Origin: Gammaproteobacteria bacterium
GTDB lineage: Bacteria > Pseudomonadota > Gammaproteobacteria > Nevskiales > Nevskiaceae
Length of the DNA: 38,110 bases
Assembly: GCA_016182805.1 (NCBI GenBank)
Contig: JACPFV010000029.1
Location: forward strand, 1 to 38,110
Reading direction: 5' to 3'
The notes below the pieces were generated by a model. It saw only the letters and a program-made list of their open reading frames with translations. It was not told the origin of the DNA and searched no databases. Of the stretch, positions 9,690 to 20,904 are shown one piece after another (the first letter of the stretch is position 1; every line of letters starts with the position of its first letter). Position numbers and translations under genes: made by a program.

Positions 9690-10396
9690 CGAACGCACCG
9701 CGCAAATACGCCGCCGAAGCGGTCGGCACCGCCCTGCTGCTCGCCGCCGTGGTCGGCTCCGGGATCATGGGCGAGCGCCTGGCGGGCGGCAACGTGGCGC
9801 TGGCGCTGCTCGCCAACACGGTGGCGACCGGCGCCGCACTCGCCGCCTTGATCCTGACCTTCGGGCCGATCTCCGGCGCGCACTTCAACCCGGCGGTGAC
9901 GCTCGCCGACGCCTGGCAACGCGGCCTGCCGTGGGCGGAAGTGCCGGGCTATCTCGCCGCGCAGATCCTGGGCGCGTTCGCCGGCGTGGCGGCGGCGCAC
10001 CTCATGTTCGGCGAACCGCTGTTCGCGGCCTCGACCAAGGTGCGCGCGGGGATGCCGCAGGCGCTGAGCGAATTCGTCGCCACTTTCGGCCTGCTCGCCG
10101 TCATCTGGGGCTGCTCGCGCCGCCGCTCGCAGGCGGTGCCCTTCGCGGTGGCGGCGTACATCACCGCCGCCTACTGGTTCACCGCCTCCACGTCCTTCGC
10201 CAATCCGGCGGTAACGCTGGCGCGCACCGCAACCGACACCTTCGCGGGCATCCGGCCGGCCGACGCTCCGGCGTTCGTCGTCGCGCAACTTGTCGGTGCG
10301 GCGGCCGCCACGGTGCTGTTCCGCTGGCTGGTGCCGGCCCTGCCGGCGTCGGCGGCCGACGTCGTCGTCCCACACTCCGAGCGGATTCCCGAATGA
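9686..10396 (+). CDS. aqpS: Aquaporin-family channel AqpS, probable arsenite exit channel
   Basis: MIP-family membrane channel of 236 residues with six hydrophobic helices and both half-helix signature motifs: HFNPAVTLADAW (first) and FANPAVTLAR (second). In Sinorhizobium meliloti an aquaporin in an ars operon lets arsenite made by ArsC flow out by its gradient; the same gene order here suggests that role. Start and stop each overlap the neighbour as ATGA, so the three genes are translationally coupled. No ArsB or Acr3 pump is present in the window. Related proteins annotated simply as aquaporin Z cannot be excluded by sequence alone, but the context is specific. Confidence 0.87.
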   Translation: MTNAPRKYAAEAVGTALLLAAVVGSGIMGERLAGGNVALALLANTVATGAALAALILTFGPISGAHFNPAVTLADAWQRGLPWAEVPGYLAAQILGAFAGVAAAHLMFGEPLFAASTKVRAGMPQALSEFVATFGLLAVIWGCSRRRSQAVPFAVAAYITAAYWFTASTSFANPAVTLARTATDTFAGIRPADAPAFVVAQLVGAAAATVLFRWLVPALPASAADVVVPHSERIPE

Positions 10397-10812
10397 AAAC
10401 CGTGATCTTCGCCTGCGTGCACAACGCCGGGCGGTCGCAAATGGCGGCGGCATTCTTCAACCGGCTGGCCGACCCGGCGAAGGCGCATGCGCTGTCGGCC
10501 GGGACGCAGCCGGCGGACCGCGTCCACCCCGAAGTCCTGGTGACGATGCGCGAAATCGGGATCGACCTCGCGCAGGCGCGGCCGACCCGCCTCACGCCGG
10601 AGCTGGCGCAGGGCGCGGCTCTGCTGGTCACGATGGGCTGCGGCGAGCAGTGCCCGTACGTACCGGGCCTGCGGCGCGAGGACTGGCCGTTGCCCGACCC
10701 CAAGGGCGGCCCGCCGGAGCGCGTGCGCGCGATCCGCGACGACATCCGCGCGCGGGTGCAGGCGCTGCTCGACGCCCAGGGCTGGGCGCCCGCCCCTTCC
10801 GCCCGCGCGTAG
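10393..10812 (+). CDS. arsC: Arsenate reductase, low-molecular-weight phosphatase type
   Basis: Reduces As(V) to As(III) in the cytoplasm. 139 residues with the phosphatase P-loop CVHNAGRS starting at Cys8, and the DPKG segment (Asp102) that supplies the acid. Two more cysteines, Cys83 and Cys87, lie in MGCGEQCPYVPG; their spacing is closer than the Cys82/Cys89 pair of the Staphylococcus thioredoxin-linked enzyme, so the electron donor is uncertain. It is the last gene of arsR-aqpS-arsC and ends 7 bp from the convergent pepN stop. Confidence 0.9.
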   Translation: MKTVIFACVHNAGRSQMAAAFFNRLADPAKAHALSAGTQPADRVHPEVLVTMREIGIDLAQARPTRLTPELAQGAALLVTMGCGEQCPYVPGLRREDWPLPDPKGGPPERVRAIRDDIRARVQALLDAQGWAPAPSARA

Positions 10813-10819
10813 CGCGAGG

Positions 10820-13419
10820 CTATCCGCCCAGCGCTTTTTCCAGCTTCTCGCGCACGTCGGGCGAGTCGCAGTCCGCGTGCAGCCGCTCCAGCGATTCCTT
10901 CATCAGCGCCGCGTACGGCGGGCGGTAGCGGCGCCAGCCCAGCAAGGGGTCGCAAAGCCGCGCCGCGAGCTGCGGGTTGCTGCGGTCGAGCCGCGCGACC
11001 CATTCCTCCAGCAGACGGTAGCCGCTGCCGTCGGCGGCGTGGAAGCCGAGCAGGTTCTCGCGCGAAAACACGCCGAGCACGGCGCGCACGCGGTTGGGAT
11101 TGCGCGCGTCGAAGTCGGGATGCGCCACCAGGCGCTTGATGCGCCCGTCGATGCCCGGCGCCATCGAGGCGGCCTCCAGCGCGAACCACTTGTCGAACAC
11201 CAGCGCGTCGCCGCGCCACTGCTGGTAGAAATGGCCCAGCGCGGCGTCGCGCTGCGCGCAGTCGAAATCGTTGAGCGCGGCCAGCGCGCCCTGCACCAGC
11301 GTCATGCTGCGGCTGCTCCAGACGCGCCGCCGCGCCAGCTCCAGCACGCGCTCGGCGCCGGTGGACGCCAGGTACCAGAGCGCCAGATTGCCCAGCGCGC
11401 GCTTGCCGGCGCAGCGCGCCTCCTGCTCTTCGGGCGCCCATTCGGCCCACACCGACAGCGGCCCGGTGAGGGCGCGCGCGATCTCGCCGCGCAGCCCGGC
11501 GCGCACCGTCTCGGCATGCGGCGGGTCCATCAGGTCCATCTGCTCGGCCAGGTAGGCGGAGGACGGCAGCCGCAGCAGTTCCGCCAGCAGAGCCTTGTCC
11601 TCCGGCGGATTCATCGCCAGCCGCTGCATGCCTTCGAACAGGGCGGCCGTCGCGGCGTTGCGGCCGCCGTGCAGGCACTCGCGGAAGGCGTCGAGCATCA
11701 ACCCCTGCGCCGCTTCCCAGCGCACGTAGGCGTCGCCGCCGTGCAGCAGCAGGTTCAGGCGCTGCTCCGGGCGCCAGTCGTATTCGAGCCGAACCGGCGC
11801 GGAAAAGCCGTGCAGGAAAGCCGGCGTCGGCGGCTCGGACACATCGGCGAAGCGCAACTCGGCCTCGGCCCGCTCCAGCAGGATCAGGTCGTCGCGCGGC
11901 ATCGGCGGCGGCCTGCCGTCGAGCGGGATGGCTTGGCCCATGGCGTCGAGCAGGGCGAAGCGGATCGGGATCGGCACCGGCTGCTTGTGCGCCTGGCCGG
12001 GAGTCGGCGGCGTGTGCTGGGACAGGCGCAGCGTGTAGCTGCGCGTGGCGGGGTCGTAGCGGTCGCTGGCACGCACCACCGGCGTCCCGGCCTGCGAGTA
12101 CCAGCGGCGGAACCCGTCCAGACTTTGGCCCAGCACCGCCTCCTGCGCGGCGAGGAAGTCCTCGATTGTGGCGGCCTGGCCGTCGTGGCGGCGCAGATAC
12201 TCCTGCACGCCGCGCACGAACGTCTCGCGGCCGGCCAGGGTCTCGATCATCCGGATCAGCTCGGAGCCCTTCTCGTAGACGGTCGCGGTGTAGAAGTTGT
12301 TTACCTCGACGTAGCTGTCCGGCCGCACCGGATGCGCCATCGGCCCGGCGTCCTCCGGGAACTGGCGCGCGCGCAGCAGCTTGATCTCGGCGATGCGCTT
12401 GGCGGCGGCCGAGCCCATCGCGGCGGAGAACTGCTGCTCGCGGAACACGGTCAGGCCTTCCTTGAGCGAGAGCTGGAACCAGTCGCGGCAGGTGACGCGG
12501 TTGCCGGTCCAGTTGTGGAAGTACTCGTGGCCGACGACCGCCTCGATGTTCTCGTAGTCCTGGTCGGTGGCGGTGTCCGGCGAGGCCAGCACGTAGGCGG
12601 CGTTGAACAGGTTGAGGCCCTTGTTCTCCATCGCCCCCATGTTGAAGTCGCGCGCCGCCACGACCATGTAGGTGTCGAGGTCGTACTCCAGGCCGTAGGC
12701 GTCCTCGTCCCAGCGCATGGCGCGCTTGAGCGAGGCCAGCGCGTGCTCCACCCGCCCCTCGTTGCCGCGGTCGACGAAGAAGCGCAGGCGCACCTTGCGT
12801 CCGGAGCGCGTGACGTAGTCGTCCGCGGCCTCGGCCAAGTCGCCCGCCACCAGCGCGAACAGGTAGGCCGGCTTGGGGAACGGGTCGTCCCAGACCGCGT
12901 AGTGGCGGCCGCCGTCGAGCGGCCCGGCCTCCACGCAGTTGCCGTTGGCCAGCAGCACCGGGTAGCGCGCCGCGTCCGCCTCGACGCGCACGCGGAAGCG
13001 CGCCAGCACATCGGGACGATCCGGGAAATACGCGATGCGCGAGAAGCCGTGCGCCTCGCACTGCGTGCACAGCATCGGGCCGGAGCGGTACAAGCCTTCC
13101 AGCGCGCTGTTGGCGTCGGGGTCCAGGTGGGTGACGCTGCGCAGGCGGAAGCGCGCCGGCACCGCCGGCAGGACCAGGCGCTCCGCTTCCAGGCGGTACT
13201 CGCCGGGCGCCAGGACGCGGCCGTCGACGGCGACTTCGCGCAGTTCCAGCTCGCGGCCGTCGAGCGCCAGCGGCGCGTCGGCCGGCGCGCCGGCGGCGCG
13301 CTCGATCTCCAGCTCGGAAACGACGGTGGTCGCGGCGGCGCCGATCCGCACGTCGAGCCGGACCTGCCCGATGCGGTAGTCCGGCGGCCGGTAGTCCGCC
13401 CGCCGCTTGACGGTCGCGC

Positions 13420-13423
<4 letters not shown>
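10820..13423 (-). CDS. pepN: Aminopeptidase N (M1 family), apparent CTG start
   Basis: Cytoplasmic zinc metallopeptidase that removes N-terminal residues from peptides. About 867 residues, near the 870 of E. coli PepN, and alignable end to end. It has the substrate motif MGAMENKG and the zinc site HEYFHNWTGNRVTCRD...LKEGLTVFRE (HEXXH-X18-E). The N-terminal homology (ADYRPPDYRIG) begins right after the upstream gene's stop, and no ATG, GTG or TTG lies in frame there. The best start is CTG at 13423, overlapping that stop as CTGA, with GAGGA seven bases upstream. The next in-frame GTG (DVRIG) would remove conserved residues. It follows a FabH-like gene. Confidence 0.93.
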
Positions 13424-14544
<1,121 letters not shown>

Positions 14545-14657
14545 GGCGGGAACCCGGGCAATGTGGCCGCAGATTCTACCTGGGTCCGCCCCCAGTCATG
14601 GAACCGGAGACGGCCCGCCGGGCTCCGCACGTCGCCCGGACGCGCGCGAAGGGGAGA

Positions 14658-16841
14658 TCATTTCACCCGGCGCAGCGAGACCTGGAGACTCTCGGGTTGG
14701 AACACGGGATCGTTGGCATCGCCGTCATCGCCCGGCTGCGCCTCCGCCGCCGCAAGGTCCACGGTGAACTGCTTGGTGGTCGCGACCAGCCCGGACGCCT
14801 GATCCTGCAGGGACCGGGCGGTCGCCGCCACTTCCTCGACCAGTGCGGCGTTCTGCTGCGTCACTTCATCCAGGCGCGCGATCGCATCGTTCACCTGGTC
14901 GATGCCCGCGCTCTGCTCCTGCGTGGCGTGCGTGATCTCGCCCATCAGGCCGGCGACGCGCTGGGCGCTGGCGATGATCTCCGCCATCGTCGTGCCGGCC
15001 TCGCCCACCAGCCGGGTGCCGCCGTCGACCTTCTGCGCGGAGTCCGCGATGAGCGCCTTGATCTCCTTGGCCGCGGCCGCGGACCGTTGCGACAGGCTGC
15101 GCACCTCGGATGCGACCACGGCAAAGCCGCGCCCCTGCTCGCCGGCGCGGGCGGCCTCGACGGCGGCGTTGAGCGCCAGGAGATTGGTCTGGAACGCGAT
15201 GGCGTCGATCGCGCCGATGATGTCCACGATCCGGTTGCTGGCCGCCTGGATCGCGTCCATCGTCCTGACCACGTCCTGCACCGCGGTCCCGCCCCTGCGC
15301 GCGGTTTCCAGTGCGCGCAGCGCCATGTCGTTGGCCTGGCGCGCGCTTTCCGCGTTCTGGCGCACCGTGCCGGCCAATTGCTCCATCGACGTCGCCGTCT
15401 CCTCCAGACTGGCCGCCTGCTGCTCCGTGCGGACGGAAAGATTGCTGTTGCCGGACGCGATTTCGGCGGACGACACGCCGATCGCCTCGCTCGCCTGCTT
15501 GATCCGGCCGGTCAGCGTCCGCAAGGCCAGTACGGTGGCGTTGGCGTCGTTCCCGAAGCGGCCGAACGCGCCTTGATACTCGGTCACGATCGTGCGGCTC
15601 AGGTCGCCGGACGCGACCGCATCCAGCAGCGCGGAGATCTCCTCGATCGGCGCCACGACCGCGTCCAGGGTCTGGTTCACGCCGTCGATCATGTCGCGAA
15701 AGCCATACTCGAACTTGCGCGCATCGCCGCGCCTGCCAAGCTCGCCATTGCGCGCCGCGTCCACCAGCGACATGATCTCGGCGCTCATCGCGCGCAGGCT
15801 GGCCTGGGCACGGTCCATGGTCTGGGTGATCGCCGCCCGCTCGTTCGGCAGGCGGTCCATGTCCACGGAGAAATCGCCCATCGCGTAGCGCCCGATCACT
15901 TCCACGAGCCGCCGGGTCGCAGCGACGTGCGACGCCACCAGATCGTTGATTTCGAGCGCAACCTCGGCGAACACGCCGCGGAATCGCTCGACCGGTATCG
16001 CCGCGGAAACGAATCCTTCGGCGTGCTGCCGCGCCACGTCGCGCTGGGCATCCACGAATCCCTGCAGCGTCTGCTGCATGCTCATGCAGGACTCCAGCAG
16101 GTGGCGCGCCTCCGCGCATCCGTGCGGCGCGACCCGAAGGTCGAGCCGCCCGGCGGCCACCGCTTCCGCAACCTGGGTGGCGCGCGCAAGCGGCCTGGCG
16201 ACGTTGACCTGCGTCCACAATCCGATGCCGATCGTCGCCAGCAGCGCCGCCAGCAGACCGCCGGCCAGGGTCAGGACGCTGATCTTGAGCGCCGCGGCGG
16301 AGCGGTCCAGCTTCTCCCTGCCGTGCTCGACCTGGGCGCCGGTAAACGTGTTCAACCGCTCGTGGAACTGTTCGAGCGCCGGGGCGAGCTTGTCGTCGAA
16401 GCCCTGGCGGGCCTGGTAGTTCTGGCCGTTGTACTGGAATTGCAGGGACTCGTCGAAGGCCGCCAGATACGCGCCGCGAATCGCTTGCACCCCGGCCAGC
16501 TGCGCCTTGCCTTCCTCCCCGCCGACCAGCGCTTCCAGCTCCGCGATCGCGGCGTCGTCGACGGCCCGCCGCTGCGCGGCCCTCCGCTGCACCTTCTCCG
16601 GTGCGAGTTCATCGTTCGTGAAGATCGCCTCGTTGAGGCTGGCCGAGTCGGCCGAGGCGTCCTCGGCGAGGCGCTGCGCCGCGGTGAGAATCCGGTAGTA
16701 CTGGGTCGTGTCGGCGACGAGGCTGCGCGTTTCGGACACGCGCAGGATCGTGAACAACCCGGCGACGGCGACCAGCGCCAGTGCCGCTCCGAAGCCAAGC
16801 GTCAGTCGCCGGCCGATGTTCATGTTCTTGAATAGCGTCAC
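14658..16841 (-). CDS. Methyl-accepting chemotaxis protein
   Basis: Membrane receptor of 727 residues for taxis or a related signalling array. TM1 at about 13-32, a helical periplasmic sensor of four-helix-bundle type, TM2 near 195-220, a HAMP-like segment and a second linker, then the signalling domain with the conserved hairpin tip ([24 protein letters not shown]) and flanking methylation helices. The C-terminus (LRRVK) lacks the NWETF-type CheR/CheB tether. GTG at 16841 is chosen because AGGAG lies eight bases upstream; an internal ATG (16823) has no such site. No che genes are adjacent, so the ligand and the partner kinase are unknown. Confidence 0.93.
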   Translation of the reverse strand: MTLFKNMNIGRRLTLGFGAALALVAVAGLFTILRVSETRSLVADTTQYYRILTAAQRLAEDASADSASLNEAIFTNDELAPEKVQRRAAQRRAVDDAAIAELEALVGGEEGKAQLAGVQAIRGAYLAAFDESLQFQYNGQNYQARQGFDDKLAPALEQFHERLNTFTGAQVEHGREKLDRSAAALKISVLTLAGGLLAALLATIGIGLWTQVNVARPLARATQVAEAVAAGRLDLRVAPHGCAEARHLLESCMSMQQTLQGFVDAQRDVARQHAEGFVSAAIPVERFRGVFAEVALEINDLVASHVAATRRLVEVIGRYAMGDFSVDMDRLPNERAAITQTMDRAQASLRAMSAEIMSLVDAARNGELGRRGDARKFEYGFRDMIDGVNQTLDAVVAPIEEISALLDAVASGDLSRTIVTEYQGAFGRFGNDANATVLALRTLTGRIKQASEAIGVSSAEIASGNSNLSVRTEQQAASLEETATSMEQLAGTVRQNAESARQANDMALRALETARRGGTAVQDVVRTMDAIQAASNRIVDIIGAIDAIAFQTNLLALNAAVEAARAGEQGRGFAVVASEVRSLSQRSAAAAKEIKALIADSAQKVDGGTRLVGEAGTTMAEIIASAQRVAGLMGEITHATQEQSAGIDQVNDAIARLDEVTQQNAALVEEVAATARSLQDQASGLVATTKQFTVDLAAAEAQPGDDGDANDPVFQPESLQVSLRRVK

Positions 16842-16934
16842 GGTAGGTCTCCTGCGGCAGCGAGACGCGCCATCGGCCGCCGCGGGCGCGGCGGTGCGCG
16901 TTTCCAGGAGATGATGCGAGACCCACATGTCGTC

Positions 16935-16978
16935 CGGATGACAACCGGCGTCATCCGCGACCGGCGGGAGAAGCCGCC
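16935..16978 (-). terminator. Tandem hairpins after the hydrolase gene
   Basis: Two inverted repeats lie just past the stop of the upstream hydrolase: GGCGG/CCGCC (16963-16978) and an 8-bp CGGATGAC/GTCATCCG pair with a 7-nt loop (16935-16957). There is no T-run, so Rho-independent termination is doubtful; they may mark the operon end or protect its 3' end. The remaining bases to the chemotaxis gene hold only its ribosome binding site. Confidence 0.4.
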
Positions 16979-18409
16979 CTACGTGACCGGAACCGCTTCC
17001 GCCGCCACCGGCCATCCCGCGCGCGCCATCGCGGCCTCGATGTGCGCGCGCACGGCCCGCTCGCTGCGGAAGGTCAGATGGCCGCCCTGGTACCACTCGA
17101 TCGGCACCTGCCAGTGGTTGGCCAGAGCCAGGGAATGCTCCGGCAGGACCACGCGGTCGGCGGCGCCGGCGAAGATGTAGCGCGACGCGCTGGGCACCAC
17201 GCAAGGCTTGGCGGTCGGCGAGATCACGTGCAGCAGGCGGCGGTAGCGGCCCTCGTCCAGGCCGTTGACCTCGAAATAGCGCCGGTGCAGCGGGGGGATG
17301 TTGCGCCACAGCGCGGCGGCGAAGTCCACCACCGGGATGCCGGCGATGACGAAGTCCAGCTTCGGCTCGTACTGCGCCAGCAGCGCGGTGTTGTAGCCGC
17401 CCAGGCTGTAGCCGAGCACGCCCACGCGATCGCCGCCGTCCTGCTGCCGCACCCAGGCCAGGGCGCGCCGCAGGTCCCACAGCGCCTGCGTCTGCGCGTG
17501 CAGCAGGTTCATCAGGTCGTAATCGAGATAACCGTCGCCGCCGCGCAGGCCCACGCGCCGCGGCCCGTGCAGCGGCAGCACCGGCATCAGCAGGTTGAGG
17601 CCCAGCTTGTGGTGCAGCCAGCCGGGGCGGAACAGGCCGAAGTCCATCCACGGCTCGCCCATGCGGTAGCCGTGGATGCACAGCAGCCACGGCCGCGGCG
17701 GGCCGGGGTGGCGCAGCAGCCAGGCGTGCGCCTGGCCGTTGTTGCGGAACCCCGCCCAGGCCTGCCCGCCCGGCAGGCGCCGGTCCGGCTCGAATCCGCT
17801 GGCGAAGGCCAGGCGCTGGTAGTCGAAGCTGTAGAGCCGCGCGACGGCGGCCTGCACCCGCTCCGGCGGCGGCGGCGCGCGGTGGAAGCGCGCCGGGTCT
17901 TCCAGCCAGCCCTCGGCGCGGAAGATGTCTTCGAGATCGTCCACCGACTGGCACATCTTCAGCGCGTCGTCGCCGGCCGGCACCTTGGCCGCCGAGATGA
18001 AGTACGCCAGCAGCGCCTCGTCCAGCGCGGCCTTGGCGTACAGCGCGACGCTGCGCTCCGGCCGCGGCGCGCCGTCGGCCGGCGGCTCGGCCGCCACCGC
18101 CACGCGGCCGGCGACGATGAAGCCGGCCGCGGACAGCGCGGCCGCGATCAGGGCATCGCCGACCGTTCCGGGGATCGCCGCGAACAGTGCGAACGGCACG
18201 CCGAGCAGGCCGCCCACGGCCATGAAATTGGTGATGCGGATGTCGCCCGGCCACAGCAGCAGCGCCAGGCCGGAGGCCAGCAGCAGCCCGCCGGGCAGCA
18301 GCGCCCACAGCGCCCAGCCGGTGCCCTCGCCGCCCAGGAGCCAGTACAGCCCCGCGAGAATCGGCACGAACGACAGCAGTTCCCACTGCTTGGGCTGCGG
18401 GAATTCCAT
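16979..18409 (-). CDS. Membrane-anchored alpha/beta hydrolase
   Basis: 476 residues. The first about 105 residues contain three to four hydrophobic helices; the rest is an alpha/beta-hydrolase fold with an oxyanion segment [13 protein letters not shown], nucleophile Ser335 in GYSLGGYN, a probable acid Asp near 418 ([12 protein letters not shown]) and His444 (GGHLTF). This is a complete triad, so it is probably an active esterase, lipase or peptidase, substrate unknown. It starts one base after the stop of the small membrane protein upstream and is the last of a three-gene set (18970 to 16979). I do not recognise a named family. Confidence 0.85.
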   Translation of the reverse strand: MEFPQPKQWELLSFVPILAGLYWLLGGEGTGWALWALLPGGLLLASGLALLLWPGDIRITNFMAVGGLLGVPFALFAAIPGTVGDALIAAALSAAGFIVAGRVAVAAEPPADGAPRPERSVALYAKAALDEALLAYFISAAKVPAGDDALKMCQSVDDLEDIFRAEGWLEDPARFHRAPPPPERVQAAVARLYSFDYQRLAFASGFEPDRRLPGGQAWAGFRNNGQAHAWLLRHPGPPRPWLLCIHGYRMGEPWMDFGLFRPGWLHHKLGLNLLMPVLPLHGPRRVGLRGGDGYLDYDLMNLLHAQTQALWDLRRALAWVRQQDGGDRVGVLGYSLGGYNTALLAQYEPKLDFVIAGIPVVDFAAALWRNIPPLHRRYFEVNGLDEGRYRRLLHVISPTAKPCVVPSASRYIFAGAADRVVLPEHSLALANHWQVPIEWYQGGHLTFRSERAVRAHIEAAMARAGWPVAAEAVPVT

Positions 18410-18410
18410 T

Positions 18411-18704
18411 TCAGACCCGCAACTGCATCACCAGCGCCGCCAGGCCGGCGACGTCCAGCAGCACGGCCCCTTCCATCGCCCAGGCCCACGGACGCCCGCG
18501 GCGCTGGCCCTGGAACGCCAGCCAGCCGAACGCGCCGAGCGCGGCAAAGCCCGCGGTCATCGCCAGCAGCATCGGCAGCTCGCGCGCCAGCCGCGGCACC
18601 TCGCCGAGGTACACCGCGTAGATCAGGCAGACCACGCCGAGCACCACCGTGAAGCTGGCGCCGACCGCGGCGACGACCGCGTTGAGGATCTGGAGATATT
18701 TCAC
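18411..18704 (-). CDS. Small membrane protein of unknown function
   Basis: 97 residues with three hydrophobic stretches (about 5-33, 43-65 and 75-95) and a short basic loop QGQRRGRPW between the last two. It starts with GTG overlapping the stop of the upstream gene as GTGA, and ends one base before the hydrolase ATG, so it is almost certainly co-translated with both. I do not recognise the family. It may assist the membrane-anchored hydrolase that follows. Confidence 0.78.
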   Translation of the reverse strand: MKYLQILNAVVAAVGASFTVVLGVVCLIYAVYLGEVPRLARELPMLLAMTAGFAALGAFGWLAFQGQRRGRPWAWAMEGAVLLDVAGLAALVMQLRV

Positions 18705-18970
18705 TTGCGGCGCAGCGCCTGGACGATGGGGAACAACTCGCGCACGACCTTGGGCTGGGCCAGGCTGGTGCGGATGAACAGGCGGGTGAAGGCGTGGAAA
18801 ATGCGGTCGCGGTACTCGAAGACGCTGCCGACCATGGGGACGCGCTGCCGGTCGAGCACGGTGATGCCGTCGTCCGGCTCGTCGCCGTAGTTGAAGCGCA
18901 GCGTAACCTGGACTTCCAGCGGCTCCTTTTTTTTCTTGCGCCGTGAATTGCCGCGGGTCTTGGCTATCAT
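18701..18970 (-). CDS. Small basic protein of unknown function
   Basis: 89 residues, no signal peptide or membrane segment. The N-terminus is strongly basic (a run of Arg and Lys, about residues 10-16), followed by a mixed alpha/beta pattern with VQVTLRFNYGDEPDD and a C-terminal helix. It is the first gene of the three-gene set with the membrane protein and hydrolase, and it diverges from the small hydrolase at 19000 across only 29 bp. No function can be assigned from sequence; the basic tail could bind nucleic acid or membrane. Confidence 0.72.
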   Translation of the reverse strand: MIAKTRGNSRRKKKKEPLEVQVTLRFNYGDEPDDGITVLDRQRVPMVGSVFEYRDRIFHAFTRLFIRTSLAQPKVVRELFPIVQALRRK

Positions 18971-18999
18971 CGGATGGCGTCCCTCACGTTTCCAAAGTC

Positions 19000-19518
19000 A
19001 TGCCTTCGACACCCGAAAACCTGGTCTGCTTCGCCCACGGCAAGGAAAGCGGCCCCTGGGGCACCAAGATCACGCATCTGGCCCAGACGGCGCGCGCCCG
19101 CGGCTTCGAGGTCGTCAGCCCGGATTATAGCCACACGCCCGACCCCCGACGCCGCGTCGAGCAGTTGCTGGCGGCGGCTCCGGCGGCGCGCCGCAACCTG
19201 GTGCTGGTGGGGTCGAGCATGGGCGCGTACGTGTCGGCGATGGCCTGCGCCGCGCTCCAGCCGCAGGGGCTTTTCCTGATGGCGCCGGCCCTTTACTTCC
19301 CGGGCTGGGACGAGGAACCGCAGGGTTGCCCGCCGCGCACCGTGGTCGTGCACGGCTGGGCCGACGATATCGTGCCGGTGGAGCGCAGCCTGCGCTTCGC
19401 CCAGCCGCGCAAGGCCGCGCTTCACATCCTCGACAGCGGCCACACGCTCAACGACCGGTTGCCGCTGCTGGCCCTGCTGTTCGACCGCCTGCTGGCGGAG
19501 CTGCTCAGCGGAACGTGA
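19000..19518 (+). CDS. Small alpha/beta hydrolase (YqiA/UPF0227-like)
   Basis: 172-residue cytoplasmic hydrolase without a signal peptide. Opening LVCFAHGKESGPWGTK, nucleophile Ser73 in GSSMGAY, acid Asp123 in HGWADDIVPVE, and His148 in DSGHTLND give a complete triad. Size and layout fit the short YqiA/RBBP9-like esterases. The ATG at 19000 was chosen because homology starts there; an upstream start at 18943 would overlap the divergent gene. The 3' end overlaps the convergent lipoprotein gene by 14 nt. Substrate unknown. Confidence 0.85.
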   Translation: MPSTPENLVCFAHGKESGPWGTKITHLAQTARARGFEVVSPDYSHTPDPRRRVEQLLAAAPAARRNLVLVGSSMGAYVSAMACAALQPQGLFLMAPALYFPGWDEEPQGCPPRTVVVHGWADDIVPVERSLRFAQPRKAALHILDSGHTLNDRLPLLALLFDRLLAELLSGT

Positions 19519-20887
19519 GAACGTCGAGGCCGCGCGACAGGTCGCCGGTCACGAGATAGCCGTTGTGGTACCAGGTTTCCCAGGTGTACGAGTTGTCGGC
19601 GAACCGGTCGACCATGCGCGGCAACTGGGGAATCGAGAAGTCGAGCAGGATCACGCCGTCGCCGTAGAAGCTCATCGCCAGCAGGTCGCGCCCTTCCGGG
19701 TCCGGCACCAGGCGGCCATGGTGGGCGGTGCAGGAGTCCAGCGGAGACTTCACCAGCGGGTCGTTGAGCGGGCTGTACCAGCCGAGCAGCGTCGGATGGG
19801 TCTCGTCCGAAACGTCGTAGAACCAGACCGCCCCGACCGGCGTGCTGACACTGCCGGCCGGCGTGTCCACGGCCGCGACGCAGCCCGGCGGAAGGCCACC
19901 GCCGCCGTTCTCGTCGCCGACCAGCAGGATGTTGCCGCCGCGGCTCAGGCCGGCGTAGTGGCTGAACATGACCGGCACCACGCCGGCGCTCGGCGTGCCC
20001 GGGACGCCGTGATGCACCGGCAACGACACGATCACGCGCGGATTGCGCGGGTCCGCCGTGTCCCAGATCTGCGTGTACTGCACGCCGGCGCAGATCGCGC
20101 GGAACTTGTTCTGCTCCGGCCGGTTCCAGAAATACACGTGGTGGCAGGAAAAGCCGTTGGGAAAGTCCTGCACGTGCACCGGATGGTCGGGATCGGACAG
20201 GTCGAAGATCTCGGTCACGCCGTTGCCGTCCGGCAGGTTGGTATCGCCGCCGGCACTGGCCGCGTTGTAGACGATGGGCGTGCCCGGGACGACGCCGACC
20301 TTGTGGCTGCCCTGGCGCGGGTGCAGCGGCGGCAACGAATACGGACGTTTGGGATCGGTAATGTCCCAGACGTCAATGACGTCGCTGGTGCTGAACACCG
20401 CCACCAGCCGCCCATCCGGATACGCGACCAGCGCCGCGCCGCGATGCGTGCCGGCGGCGCCGTGCTTGGCGCGGCCATGGAACTGGCTGACGATGCGCGG
20501 CTGCGCCGGATCGGCCAGGTCCACGATCTTGCTGGTCTCGCCGAAGCCCGGCACCACGGCGAGGCGGCCGAACAGCGCGATGCCGGCGCCGGCCTTGACG
20601 CCTTTTGCCTGGGCGACGTGCTCCAGGCCCGCGATCGGGTTCGGCAGGGGCCGCGCCGGGATCGGGTCCCAGTACGCCGGGCGCGGAGCCGGCGGCGGGC
20701 TGGACAGCGTGGGCCAGCCGAACTGCGGATGCGGCGTGTTCTGCGGGTCGTCCCATAGCGGCGGGCCGGCCATGAACCCGCCGCCCGCGCGTGCGTCCCC
20801 CTCCGCCGGCAGCGAGTTCGAGCATCCCCAAAGAAGCACGCAGCCCAACAGCAAACAGCCCCGAAGCGGGGCGAGCATCCGCACCAT
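19505..20887 (-). CDS. LVIVD-type beta-propeller lipoprotein
   Basis: 460 residues with a lipoprotein-like signal peptide (hydrophobic stretch ending LLWGC, about residue 22; Trp at -2 is unusual) followed by a Pro-rich linker. The mature part repeats a pattern of beta strand plus D-x-x-D/S-P-x-x-P, for example IVDLADPAQP, VWDITDPKRP, IFDLSDPDHP, IWDTADPRNP and FYDVSDETHP, typical of LVIVD-repeat propellers. It also has His-rich loops (CHHVYF, TAHHGRL). Probably a surface or periplasmic scaffold; catalysis is not evident. It is the last gene of a four-gene operon, 17 nt after the thioesterase, with GAGAA before the ATG. Confidence 0.82.
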   Translation of the reverse strand: MVRMLAPLRGCLLLGCVLLWGCSNSLPAEGDARAGGGFMAGPPLWDDPQNTPHPQFGWPTLSSPPPAPRPAYWDPIPARPLPNPIAGLEHVAQAKGVKAGAGIALFGRLAVVPGFGETSKIVDLADPAQPRIVSQFHGRAKHGAAGTHRGAALVAYPDGRLVAVFSTSDVIDVWDITDPKRPYSLPPLHPRQGSHKVGVVPGTPIVYNAASAGGDTNLPDGNGVTEIFDLSDPDHPVHVQDFPNGFSCHHVYFWNRPEQNKFRAICAGVQYTQIWDTADPRNPRVIVSLPVHHGVPGTPSAGVVPVMFSHYAGLSRGGNILLVGDENGGGGLPPGCVAAVDTPAGSVSTPVGAVWFYDVSDETHPTLLGWYSPLNDPLVKSPLDSCTAHHGRLVPDPEGRDLLAMSFYGDGVILLDFSIPQLPRMVDRFADNSYTWETWYHNGYLVTGDLSRGLDVLTFR

Positions 20888-20904
20888 GACGTTCTCGTTG
20901 TCGT

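Noticed and set aside
16842-16934. Flagellar sigma-28 promoter for the chemotaxis receptor (GCCGATGG on the minus strand)
   Set aside because: The -10-like element has no TAAA element at the required 11-bp spacing.
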